Shown in pieces: positions 27,428-35,900 of a DNA stretch of 64,000 nt. The translations under genes were made by a program, and so were the position numbers. Numbering within the stretch: the first letter of the stretch is position 1; each line of letters opens with the position of its first letter. Source of the DNA: Calditrichota bacterium (GTDB lineage Bacteria; Zhuqueibacterota; Zhuqueibacteria; Zhuqueibacterales; Geothermadaptataceae); contig QQUE01000007.1 in assembly GCA_008501765.1 (NCBI GenBank), positions 496,001 through 560,000 on the forward strand. Direction: 5' to 3'. The notes beneath the pieces are model-generated. The model was not told the DNA's origin. It saw only the letters and a program-made list of their open reading frames with translations, and did not search any database.

Positions 27428-29125
27428 TCAAGCGCCAATTCCTGCGGTTACAAAACCAATTATCATTATGAAAATTACCAAAAGCACGGCGTAGCCAAAT
27501 CCGACAACATCAATTTTGTAGCGTTTAAAACTGAATGTTTTGAAAATCTTTAACAAATCTACCAGAATGAGGCTGTGTCCGCGTTCGAGCAAAGATTCTT
27601 CTTCGACATTTTTTTCAGCCGCATCGCCTTCGAGAATTATGTCGATTCCGGCCTCTTTCAGTTTGTGCTCTTCACCAACAGGAGTTCGCAACAGCATGTA
27701 AAATTCATCGAGCATTTCTTTGGGCTCGGATTTTGTAACCAGGCTGGTGATTATAAATGCCACAATACCGGCAGGCAAATAAATCGCAATTTGGGCTGGT
27801 AGCGACCACTCTAAACTCCAGGAAAAATAATCTCCAGTGATGAGCATCGAGCCAAATGAGGCAGCGAGACTGGCATAAACGCCATAACGATTTGCTTTAC
27901 GCCAAATAACAGCCATCCAAAATCCGATGCCGAAGAACGCGGTAAATTGCCACATAATTTTCAGACCGGCCACAACATTGGGGATAAATAATCCGAAGAG
28001 AACACCACCAATTACCACCATAACAGAAGACAGGCGAGCTACTTTCAAATAATGCGCTTCGCTCTCATATTGCTTCCAATATTTTCGATAATAATTCCGC
28101 GTGAACAGAGCTGAGCCACCGACCATAAATGCGTCGCACGTTGACATCACCGCGGCAGCCATCGACGCAATCATTAATCCCACAAGCCCGCTGGGCAATA
28201 GATTCATGACCGCCATTCCGAAAGCCATCTCACGGTTAGCTTCGGTCAAACTCGGGTATAAAAACGCAGCAAAAACACCGATAAACGCCCATCCGAGTGT
28301 CGCAATTCGTTTTAGAAAATTGCCGTAAGTCCAGCCTGTGCGACAGCTCATTTCCGTTTTTCCAGAACCTCCAACCGCCATGTGATGCGGTTGGACGACA
28401 ATACCAACCAAACCGTTGACGACGACCATGGTTATAAAAAATAAAGTAACTTCCTGTGGTGCGACAAAACTAAACATGTGCTCTGGCAAACCCTGGTGAA
28501 TTTCCGCAAGGCTACCCGCTGCTTCAATGGCGAAAGGAATCATCAAAAATGAAAGGATAAGTATAAAAAATCCCTGAATTAAATCGGTGATTACCGCTGC
28601 GACGAGGCCGCCAAGAACGCTGTAAAGCACGAACAATACGGTCATGATTATTACGGCGATATCCGTTGGAACGGAGCCCAGTGTAATTGCGTCAATCGTC
28701 GTGCCGGTTCCTTTGAGCATAATTCCTGTGCTCAAAGCAAAAAACAGCAGCCCCATCAAGGCATAGATCGCTCCAAGTTTTCGGCCATAGCGTTTTTCAA
28801 AAAAGTCACCGAGCGTGATATAGCGCAGCCGGCGGTAAATCGGTGCGATCAGCCAGTAAAACGGGGTCGCAAACATCCAGAGCCATTGGTACCAGATTCC
28901 GGCCAATCCGATTTGCGAACAGGCTCCGGCAACTGCCACGGGTTGGTCGGTATGCGTTCCCGCACCCAGCGCATGTCCCATCATCAATAATTTACCGAAA
29001 CGGCGGTTCCCCATAAAATAATCACCTGTAGATTTCACCGATTTATAGGTCATGACACCAATTATGGTCAAGCCGATAAAATACGCTGCAATTACAACCA
29101 AATCCAGAATCGTTAGTCCAAACAA
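27428..29125 (-). CDS. Sodium:solute symporter (SSS family)
   Basis: A 565-residue, 13-helix type membrane protein. The SSS pattern appears at the N-terminus (LDLVVIAAYFIGLTIIGVMTYKS, STGDYFMGNRRFG), with the sodium-site region LGAGTHTDQPVAVAG and later SMAAAVMSTCDAFMVGGSALFTRNYYRKY. It imports a sugar or sugar acid with Na+. The start codon is TTG at 29125: AGGAG lies 6 nt upstream and no ATG fits. The gene follows the fused TIM-barrel/DUF1080 gene by 42 nt and probably carries the product of extracytoplasmic glycan cleavage. The exact ligand is unknown. Confidence 0.88.
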   Translation of the reverse strand: MFGLTILDLVVIAAYFIGLTIIGVMTYKSVKSTGDYFMGNRRFGKLLMMGHALGAGTHTDQPVAVAGACSQIGLAGIWYQWLWMFATPFYWLIAPIYRRLRYITLGDFFEKRYGRKLGAIYALMGLLFFALSTGIMLKGTGTTIDAITLGSVPTDIAVIIMTVLFVLYSVLGGLVAAVITDLIQGFFILILSFLMIPFAIEAAGSLAEIHQGLPEHMFSFVAPQEVTLFFITMVVVNGLVGIVVQPHHMAVGGSGKTEMSCRTGWTYGNFLKRIATLGWAFIGVFAAFLYPSLTEANREMAFGMAVMNLLPSGLVGLMIASMAAAVMSTCDAFMVGGSALFTRNYYRKYWKQYESEAHYLKVARLSSVMVVIGGVLFGLFIPNVVAGLKIMWQFTAFFGIGFWMAVIWRKANRYGVYASLAASFGSMLITGDYFSWSLEWSLPAQIAIYLPAGIVAFIITSLVTKSEPKEMLDEFYMLLRTPVGEEHKLKEAGIDIILEGDAAEKNVEEESLLERGHSLILVDLLKIFKTFSFKRYKIDVVGFGYAVLLVIFIMIIGFVTAGIGA

Positions 29126-29167
29126 TGGAAACTCCTACTCTGCTTGCGATAAATTAATTTTGATGGT

Positions 29168-30625
29168 TTAGATTTTTTTAATCCGCAAATTTCTGAACCA
29201 GATCGGATTGCCATGATCCTGCAATCCGATAAATCCATTCCGGGGCATATCTTTGTAAGCTGTTTTAAATTTGTTCGCAGTGCCGTCCGGATTTTTACCC
29301 GCTTCCGTCCAGTCATTTAAATCCATATCAATTATCTGGACGCCATTTTGGACAACGTAAATTTTATTATCAAGGCAGGTTATGGTGAATCGATTCCACT
29401 CTCCGGCTTTTTTTACAACGTCTTCTTTCGCGCCAAGACAGTCATAAATTGAACCGCAGGAACCGTATTTACTGCCGTCGGTCGATTCATGAATTTGAAC
29501 TTCGATAGATGTGTGTACATAATTAGCGAGGTCACCAGCGCGAAAGAACACCCCGCTATTAGCACCTTCGGATAATTTAAATTCAAGGTCGAGAATAAAG
29601 TTACCAAATTGTTCGTTTGTCCAGATATATCCACCACCATTGAGCGCGAGAATCCCGTTTTCATCAATTTCCCAGGTGCCCGGCTTTAAAGAAGCATTGG
29701 ATAAATCGTCTGTAAACAGATTCTGCCAACCGGACGGGTTAATGGATTGCGCCACCTTATTAAAATAGCGCAGGCTTTGACGGATCGCCGGAACAGATTT
29801 TAACCAGTTGTGCTCAAATTCAACACAAACTGTGCCCTGATAATTCTGCCGGTGCATCTCCTGCATAATCGCTTCGACATCGGCAACGCCCGTTCCCCAG
29901 GCGACATCGTGGGCTTCGCGCACACCAAACTCGTTTAAATCGCCAAAATGAAAATCGTGGATTCGGCCTTCGAGTTTCTGTATTGCTTCTATTGGATCGA
30001 CACCAGATCGCATCCAGTGGCCAACATCAGCGCAAACACCGATGAGCGGACTGCGATCCTTGCATATTTCCAGGGCTTTATCGGGATTCCAATAATGGGA
30101 AGGTTTAGGGTGATTGTGCACCGCCGCTTTTATATTGTATTCTTCACAGAGCTTCTCGATGACATCCCAGGCCGCTTCATCCTTTGGTTCGGTGATGATT
30201 AATTCGATGCCCATATCTTTGGCAAAATCGAAAACTTTACGGTTTTCTACCTCATCGGTCGATAACCCGACGACGCCATAATTCACCAGCCGCATGCCTT
30301 TGCTGCGAATAAAATCTTTAACTGTTTGCCGTTGCTCAGCCGTCAGACTGTGATCAAATCGCAGGTCTGGCTCAGTGTCGCTCAATTTTTGACCGGGATA
30401 AGCCTGAATCCAGGTTAAACCCAAATCAGCGGTTTTTTCCACAGCCTCAAAAAATGAATATTTGTTGAAACTCCATAATTGCATTCCGAGACGCCAACCA
30501 TCGTAAGCATCTGTTACTGCATGGGTTGTTATGGGAAGATTATCAGATGGTTGTTGTTTTTCTGTCGAAGGCGAGCATCCTAAAAACAAAACGATTAAAA
30601 AAACAAAAACAGCTTTTACTTTCAT
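29168..30625 (-). CDS. Lipoprotein fusing a sugar-isomerase-type TIM barrel to a DUF1080 (3-keto-glycoside hydrolase) domain
   Basis: The start is the ATG at 30625 (485 residues), with GGAG 7 nt upstream; the longer frame to 30706 has no site. The lipobox is VLFLGC (Cys16). Residues about 40-290 are an AP-endonuclease-2/xylose-isomerase-like TIM barrel (GWRLGMQLWSFNKY, AAVHNHPKPSHYWNP, VCADVGHWMRSG, HFGDLNEFG, VCVEFEHNW). Residues about 300-485 are DUF1080 / 3-keto-disaccharide hydrolase (GWQNLFTDDLSNAS, NSGVFFRAG, IEVQIHESTDG, GFIGLQDHGNPIWFRNLRIKKI). Both domain families have been linked to cleavage of 3-keto-glycosides made by Gfo/Idh/MocA dehydrogenases, and such a gene is the next one upstream. 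Having both in one surface or periplasmic lipoprotein is notable. Confidence 0.87.
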   Translation of the reverse strand: MKVKAVFVFLIVLFLGCSPSTEKQQPSDNLPITTHAVTDAYDGWRLGMQLWSFNKYSFFEAVEKTADLGLTWIQAYPGQKLSDTEPDLRFDHSLTAEQRQTVKDFIRSKGMRLVNYGVVGLSTDEVENRKVFDFAKDMGIELIITEPKDEAAWDVIEKLCEEYNIKAAVHNHPKPSHYWNPDKALEICKDRSPLIGVCADVGHWMRSGVDPIEAIQKLEGRIHDFHFGDLNEFGVREAHDVAWGTGVADVEAIMQEMHRQNYQGTVCVEFEHNWLKSVPAIRQSLRYFNKVAQSINPSGWQNLFTDDLSNASLKPGTWEIDENGILALNGGGYIWTNEQFGNFILDLEFKLSEGANSGVFFRAGDLANYVHTSIEVQIHESTDGSKYGSCGSIYDCLGAKEDVVKKAGEWNRFTITCLDNKIYVVQNGVQIIDMDLNDWTEAGKNPDGTANKFKTAYKDMPRNGFIGLQDHGNPIWFRNLRIKKI

Positions 30626-30721
30626 GTTGTTCTCCAAAATGAGATCAATTCTTAAAAACTTTAAAATTGAATACTCACGACAGCAATTAACTGTCATCAT
30701 ATGCAAATTACTTTGTTGAAT

Positions 30722-30746
30722 TTCTCCCCTATTTTGGAGGGGAGAA
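30722..30746. repeat. Hairpin TTCTCCCCT / AGGGGAGAA
   Basis: A perfect 9-bp stem with a 7-nt loop lies between the Gfo/Idh/MocA gene and the fused lipoprotein gene. There is no T-run on either side, so it may be an RNA-processing or mRNA-stability hairpin rather than a terminator. Confidence 0.5.
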
Positions 30747-30764
30747 TACTAAATTCTAATAATC

Positions 30765-30939
30765 TTACCCGTTGTGCAAAAATATTGTCATTCATTGCAA
30801 CCTCACCCAGGCTGTCATTCCCGAGTCTTTTTATCGGGAATCTACCCCTGATTTTAGCATGGATTCCCGCTTGAAGCATGCGGGAATGACAAAGTAAGTG
30901 CATAATTAGTCGACCAAAACCATTTTGCTCAACGGGTAA
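30765..30939. mobile_element. MITE-like unit with 17-bp terminal inverted repeats
   Basis: The ends are TTACCCGTTGTGCAAAA (30765-30781) and the inverse of TTACCCGTTGAGCAAAA (30923-30939), differing at one position. The 175-bp interior has no gene. It holds two nested palindromes: GTCATTCCCGA...TCGGGAAT at about 30812 and GATTCCCGC...GCGGGAATGAC at about 30871. It makes up most of the 319-bp gap between two minus-strand genes. Confidence 0.6.
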
Positions 30940-30944
30940 TATTC

Positions 30945-32366
30945 TTACAATTTCCAGCCATTTTGGTATTCACGCATGATAAATTCATTGGCTTCCGGCA
31001 TATTAGTAAATTCTCCTTTTACACCGTCCCAATCGAGTTTCGTATTTTTGTGTGCCATGCGAATAGCAATATTACCGATCATCATCGTTTCAGTGAGCTT
31101 GGAAGCATATTCGAAATTAGAGGTCGCTTGCTTTTTGTCCTTAATGCACTGCACCCACTCTTCGTGAATACCGGGAGACCGCGGAATTGTTTTTTCCGGC
31201 AGTTTGTACTCTTTCATCCGAGTTTCCGGTACCAGGCGCGGGTGTGAGCCGTAGCAACCACACATGATCAATCCTTTATCACCGATGAACAGAATACCAC
31301 CGTCGGAATCACCCATCTTGCGGCCTGGTTCGATTCCTTCCGGGCGTCGTGGCATAATTCCGCCATCTGACCAGGTAAGCTTTACTGGTGGCAGTCCTGC
31401 GCGTGCGGGAAAATCATAATCGACGACGGAAGCAACAGGCCAGGATTCGTTGTTAAATTTTGTTGAACTGGCCTGTACAGTCGTTGGATATTCCATTTTC
31501 AATGCATGATACGGAATATCAAAAATATGGGCACCCATATCGCCGAGAGCGCCGGTTCCAAAATCACACCACGCGCGCCAGGCCCACGGGGCATAAGATG
31601 GATGGTAATGCCGGTACGGAGCGGGTCCCAGCCACAGATTCCAATCCAATGAGGGCGGAACGGAAGGAATTTCCTGCGGCCGATCCATTCCCGTTTTCCA
31701 GACCGGGCGGTTCGTCCAGCATTCGACTTCTCGCACTTGGCCGATCGCATCATCTTGCAGCCATTCGACGATTAAACGGATGCCTTCGCCGGCATGTCCC
31801 TGGTTGCCCATTTGCGTAATGACTCCGGCTTTTTTGGCGGCTTCACGCAGTTTTCGTGCTTCACCAACAGAGTATGTCAGCGGTTTTTGTACAAATGTAT
31901 GTTTGCCGCGTTTGATCGCTGCCATTGCAGCGATGGCATGGGTGTGATCGGGGGTGCTGACTGTCACAGCGTCAATATTTTTTTCTTTGTCGAGCATAAC
32001 GCGGAAGTCTTTGTATTTTTTTGCTTTTTCCAGATAACTTTTGCCCGAGCCTTTGCCTTCGGCTGCTTGTTCTTCCGCGTATGTTTTCGCCCGTTTTAAC
32101 GTATCTGCCATTTTCACGTCATCAACATCGCAAAGGGCAACAATGTTTTCCGTTGCAGCAACGGCGGCGATGTCGGAACGCCCTTTACCGCCAGCGCCAA
32201 TGGCTGCGATATTGAGTTTATCGCTCGGTGCAACAAAACCTGGCCCGCCAAGTACATGGCGGGGAACAATCGTAAATGCAGCGGCGGCCACTGCAGATGT
32301 TTGTAGAAATTCCCGCCTCGATAAGGCTGTTTGCTTTGGTAAAGATTTTTTCTTTTTCATCTGCAT
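30945..32366 (-). CDS. Tat-exported Gfo/Idh/MocA-family oxidoreductase
   Basis: A 473-residue protein with a twin-arginine signal (SRREFLQTSAVAAAAFTIVP). The Rossmann motif is AAIGAGGKGRSDIAAV; TPDHTHAIAAMAAIKRGKHTFVQKPL holds the catalytic-lysine segment. The later region has WLGPAPYRHYHPSYAPWAWR and GTGALGDMGAHIFDIPY, typical of the exported, PVC/FCB-type members. It is expected to oxidise a sugar residue at one ring carbon (C3 in characterised relatives) in the periplasm with a pre-bound nucleotide. GAGGAG lies 7 nt before the ATG. Its position upstream of the TIM-barrel/DUF1080 fusion supports an oxidise-then-cleave pair. Confidence 0.87.
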   Translation of the reverse strand: MQMKKKKSLPKQTALSRREFLQTSAVAAAAFTIVPRHVLGGPGFVAPSDKLNIAAIGAGGKGRSDIAAVAATENIVALCDVDDVKMADTLKRAKTYAEEQAAEGKGSGKSYLEKAKKYKDFRVMLDKEKNIDAVTVSTPDHTHAIAAMAAIKRGKHTFVQKPLTYSVGEARKLREAAKKAGVITQMGNQGHAGEGIRLIVEWLQDDAIGQVREVECWTNRPVWKTGMDRPQEIPSVPPSLDWNLWLGPAPYRHYHPSYAPWAWRAWCDFGTGALGDMGAHIFDIPYHALKMEYPTTVQASSTKFNNESWPVASVVDYDFPARAGLPPVKLTWSDGGIMPRRPEGIEPGRKMGDSDGGILFIGDKGLIMCGCYGSHPRLVPETRMKEYKLPEKTIPRSPGIHEEWVQCIKDKKQATSNFEYASKLTETMMIGNIAIRMAHKNTKLDWDGVKGEFTNMPEANEFIMREYQNGWKL

Positions 32367-32483
32367 TTGGGCACTCCTCAGATTTTTAATATCAAATTAC
32401 AATGTTTGTATTTAATTGGCTTATTTGCTATAGAAAATATACTGCAAAACTCTTGTTTGCCACCGATCTTCACTGATTTATTT

Positions 32484-32523
32484 TTACACAGATTTTTAAA
32501 TATAATCGGAAAAATCTGTGTAA
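32484..32523. repeat. Palindrome TTACACAGATTTTT / AAAAATCTGTGTAA
   Basis: Perfect 14-bp arms with a 12-nt loop lie in the 223-bp gap upstream of the Gfo/Idh/MocA gene. The surrounding words (ccgatcttcactgat, aatccgtggct) recur near 10817-10850 and 11183-11205, so it is a dispersed intergenic repeat. No gene is present in the gap. Confidence 0.55.
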
Positions 32524-32589
32524 ATCCGTGGCTAAAACAATCGCATAATAAGTAAAGTTGACTGAATCGAACTCACGTTTTTTTATTAA

Positions 32590-33846
32590 CTATTCACCAC
32601 ATTGTTTTTTTATGACTGCTTCCAGCTTTCGTGTCGTCAAACAGGTACCGCGAACGGTGTGGTAAAAAACTTTCCAACTCGTCCCCATGTAGTCCCAAAT
32701 CGGCGTGCCATCGCGCTGAAGCAGCGCAAACCATTCGCCTAAATCCTGGTTTATTACTTTCGAAAAAACAAAATCATGCACTTTTTTAAACGCCTCGAGG
32801 TACTTGTCATTACTGGTTAATAAATAAGCATCCAAAAATCCGACAAGCGCCTCTGCCTGCTGCCAGAATTCTTTCGTGGATTCAGTCACCGGGCCATTCC
32901 GTTGTCCTTCGACATATAATCCACCGTGCTGCCAATCGACACCATTTTTGTAAGTGTGATCAAAAATCGGGAGGACGCGCGAAAGACTATTTTCCCGGGG
33001 TATTCCCAAAATATCCTGTGCGTGCAGGTATAACCAGGCCAGTTCAATATTATGGCCATAGGAGGTGATCTCAACAGATTTGCCATCGTCATCAAATCGA
33101 TCGCGGCCCCACACGGTATCAAGCTCAACATTGGCGATTGGTTGCCACTTTTCGGTAAACATTGAAATGCCTGTACCTGTTTCCGGGTCAACCATTTTAT
33201 CAAAAATCAAATCGATGACTGTTTCCAGTGCGTTGCGATGTTCCTGATTTCCTGTAAGTTCAAAAAGTGTTGTGAAGGCCTCCATCAGGTGCATGTGAAC
33301 ATCGAGCGATTTGTGGGCACCATAATCCGCGTGGGCTTTTTTCAGGTTGAATTGCCGGTCAAAATGCTCAAAATAACCACCGTTCACTGGATCGGCGATA
33401 TTATTCTGAAGTAATTCAAAAATCCGAATAGCCTCATTTTTTGCCGTTTCATCCCTAGTGAGCAAGCTATATTCGGCCAGGGCATAAATCAGAAATGAAT
33501 GACCATAAATAATTTTATTATCATCCAAAACGGTCCCGTCTTCATCGACAATCCAGAAATAGCCATCGTACTTTTCATCACGGAAATACTTAAATAAAAA
33601 ATCAATGCCCGATCGCAATGCTTCCTCCGCACCGGGCCAGTCAAACCCCAGCCGTTTTGCATGCGAAATCGTAAAAATACAGCGGCACTGCGCTAAAAAA
33701 GATTTTTCAGTAATCTCGGTTCTTTTGCCAAAGCGATCATAATTTGTTTGAAAGCCACCAAATTTTTTATCAACCGCTCTTTCAACCCAAAATGGAATCA
33801 GTTTTTGTTGCAGATAATTTTGTGTTTTCTGAAGGTAGGATTTCAT
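32590..33846 (-). CDS. AGE-family sugar 2-epimerase (N-acylglucosamine / cellobiose 2-epimerase-like)
   Basis: A 418-residue (alpha/alpha)6-barrel protein of the AGE family, with normal length and no signal peptide. Family motifs carrying the catalytic histidines are present: KSLDVHMHLMEAFTTLF, SYGHNIELAWLYLHA and TKEFWQQAEALVGFLDAY, plus a final tryptophan-rich segment (GTSWKVFYHTVRGTCLTTRKLE). Members swap the C2 configuration of GlcNAc, mannose or reducing-end glucose of cellobiose. The nearby nagAB pair makes an N-acylhexosamine plausible, but a disaccharide is equally possible. It lies between the MFS carrier gene and the Gfo/Idh/MocA gene on the same strand. Confidence 0.85.
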   Translation of the reverse strand: MKSYLQKTQNYLQQKLIPFWVERAVDKKFGGFQTNYDRFGKRTEITEKSFLAQCRCIFTISHAKRLGFDWPGAEEALRSGIDFLFKYFRDEKYDGYFWIVDEDGTVLDDNKIIYGHSFLIYALAEYSLLTRDETAKNEAIRIFELLQNNIADPVNGGYFEHFDRQFNLKKAHADYGAHKSLDVHMHLMEAFTTLFELTGNQEHRNALETVIDLIFDKMVDPETGTGISMFTEKWQPIANVELDTVWGRDRFDDDGKSVEITSYGHNIELAWLYLHAQDILGIPRENSLSRVLPIFDHTYKNGVDWQHGGLYVEGQRNGPVTESTKEFWQQAEALVGFLDAYLLTSNDKYLEAFKKVHDFVFSKVINQDLGEWFALLQRDGTPIWDYMGTSWKVFYHTVRGTCLTTRKLEAVIKKQCGE

Positions 33847-33985
33847 TCTTGCTCTTGACTTAATTCGTTATCAATGTAAAATGAACTGAAAAGCACGTAT
33901 TGACGGAATGGATCTAATTTATCGCAATAAACAGTTTGAATCCAATTAAACCCATTTCGTCAACAATTTCGCTCATGCTGAAAAA

Positions 33986-35515
33986 TTATGTCGTAGCCCC
34001 GGATGCTTCGGAAATATCCTCCGGTTTGTAGCCTCCTTTGGAGCGGAAATAGAATATCAAAATCAGATAGCAGATAAACATAATTACCGGAAAAATCGCT
34101 ACGGTAGCCAAGGCATTTTTCTTTGCAGTTGAAGAAATCGTCGCCAGCATCGACTTTTCTTCATCATTGATGGCAACCACTTTTTCCTGGTCGATGGGTC
34201 GATATGTGCCGAAAACACTGGTTTTTTCCTCGCCAACAATGCGCTCGTGTAAAACTGAGTTTGTAGAGAGAAGTTCGCGGTCGATTTCTTTATCCTGAAT
34301 ATTGCCAAGAAACGCCGCGCCAATCACTCCGACGCTGAGCATTCCAACGCCTGCAATTGCGTTTAATGTCAGCGCGCCGCCTTTTGGAAATCGCTCTGCG
34401 ACGACACCGAGCATTGTCGGCCAGAAGAATGATTTTCCCAATCCGTAGAGTGTTGCTGACAGAAAAACAGCAACGCCGAATGAGCGAGAAAGTGCAATCA
34501 ATCCGATTGTTGCGATTACAGAACTGATCGCTAAAAGGCCAAGCGGTGAAAATTTTTCGATAATGGGTCCGGCAAAAAAGCGTAAAACCATCATTATAAA
34601 AGCAGTGTAGACCAATACCCATCCGCCTTGCAAACCAAGTTCAGCCATGACAGGCGTCATCAGATCAGAAATCCAACTGTCTGTTCCAAGTTCTGTTGTG
34701 GCAAGAGGAATCATAATGAGAAGGAGAAAGAAAAACATCGGGCGGCCCAGGGAACGCACATAGGAGCCGTAAGCAATTAATAATACGAGAGCAACAATCA
34801 CTTCTGTGACGAGAGACCAATCAAAAACCCGGCCCACTTCGCGCACCATCAGGCCGACAACAATAATAGCACTGAGAATGCCGGCTTCCTGCAACATGGC
34901 TTTGAAAGAGACACCGGCCTGCACGCGCTCGTGCACCGGAAAAGTGCGTTTAAACATCATGACGCCATAGATAATTGTCGGGATGAGAACCAGTCCAACT
35001 TTCCAGCGCCAATCCATATCCACACCCATGCCGAGGGCAATCAAACCACCGAGAACCAATCCACCCGGCCACCCGGCATGCAGAATGTTGAGCCACTTGG
35101 TTTTTTGTTTGGAAAACATCGTGGCAACAACCGGGTTTATTACGGCCTCAACTGTTCCACTGCCCAGAGAAACGACAAATGTACCGATGTACAGCATCCA
35201 GTAGCCATTGGCAAAAATGAGTAAAAAGACTGAAGAAAAATGGCAGACAAAGGCAAAAATCATCGCCTTGCCGTAGCCGATTTTATCGATAACAAAACTG
35301 AAAAGTACGATGCTTATGGCAAAAGGCCAGAGTCCAACGCCGAAGAGTTCCCCTTTTTGTGTTTCACTTAAATTGAACTGGACACCCCAGTCCGCGATAA
35401 CTTGTGTTCGGATTATAAATCCAAAAGCCGTTGCAATCAACGCGATAAAACAGGCCCAGAAAAGCCATCGCATTTCATCATAAGATCCTAAATTCTCATC
35501 ATCTTTCTTGCTCAT
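33986..35515 (-). CDS. MFS sugar-type transporter
   Basis: A 509-residue membrane protein with about 12 helices and an acidic N-terminal tail (MSKKDDENLGSYDE). The helix 2-3 loop DKIGYGKAM matches the MFS signature, and SLGSGTVEAVINPVVATMF with LNILHAGWPGGLVLGG resembles fucose-permease-like carriers common in glycan loci. A soluble insert (about 405-465) between the last helices, starting near NIQDKEID, is longer than usual. GAGGG precedes the ATG at normal distance. It is the first gene after a 385-bp gap, so a promoter is likely upstream. Substrate unknown. Confidence 0.85.
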   Translation of the reverse strand: MSKKDDENLGSYDEMRWLFWACFIALIATAFGFIIRTQVIADWGVQFNLSETQKGELFGVGLWPFAISIVLFSFVIDKIGYGKAMIFAFVCHFSSVFLLIFANGYWMLYIGTFVVSLGSGTVEAVINPVVATMFSKQKTKWLNILHAGWPGGLVLGGLIALGMGVDMDWRWKVGLVLIPTIIYGVMMFKRTFPVHERVQAGVSFKAMLQEAGILSAIIVVGLMVREVGRVFDWSLVTEVIVALVLLIAYGSYVRSLGRPMFFFLLLIMIPLATTELGTDSWISDLMTPVMAELGLQGGWVLVYTAFIMMVLRFFAGPIIEKFSPLGLLAISSVIATIGLIALSRSFGVAVFLSATLYGLGKSFFWPTMLGVVAERFPKGGALTLNAIAGVGMLSVGVIGAAFLGNIQDKEIDRELLSTNSVLHERIVGEEKTSVFGTYRPIDQEKVVAINDEEKSMLATISSTAKKNALATVAIFPVIMFICYLILIFYFRSKGGYKPEDISEASGATT

Positions 35516-35900
35516 AATACCATCCCTCGCTTGTTAGTATTTGCAGCGGAAAATAAATTCTGCTGTCCGTACAATAAAAATGGAATTAGAAAAATATAAG
35601 TTGAAAAAATTTAAAACTTTATTCAAATAAATATAAGGAATTATCTGGCTCGTAACTTGTAAAAAGTTGTAAAAGTTCTTGGCCAATTTCACACCGATTT
35701 AGGTGCTAATTAGTCTTTGTAAAAGGCAGGGAACAAATAATATTTTTGCTTTCATTATTGCGTTAAAGCATTGTTAGAAAGAAGTATCCAATAATGGCAA
35801 TTGAACAGAATGATAAATACAATTTACAAATAGAAATCACAGCAGAAGCAGGGCCGGAGATATGAAATATCCCGGCCCATCGCGCATCACCCCGGCAAAG
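35516..35900. other. Intergenic region, likely promoter of the sugar operon
   Basis: This AT-rich gap has no gene. A strong hairpin sits at 35851-35878 next to the parvulin gene's stop. A promoter for the MFS-led operon is expected in the remainder, but I could not fix boxes with confidence. Confidence 0.4.
35851..35878 (-). terminator. GC-rich hairpin after the parvulin lipoprotein gene
   Basis: GGGCCGGAGATAT pairs with ATATCCCGGCCC with one bulged base, 22 nt after the stop codon. There is no clear T-run, so it may only stabilise the transcript end. Confidence 0.4.
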
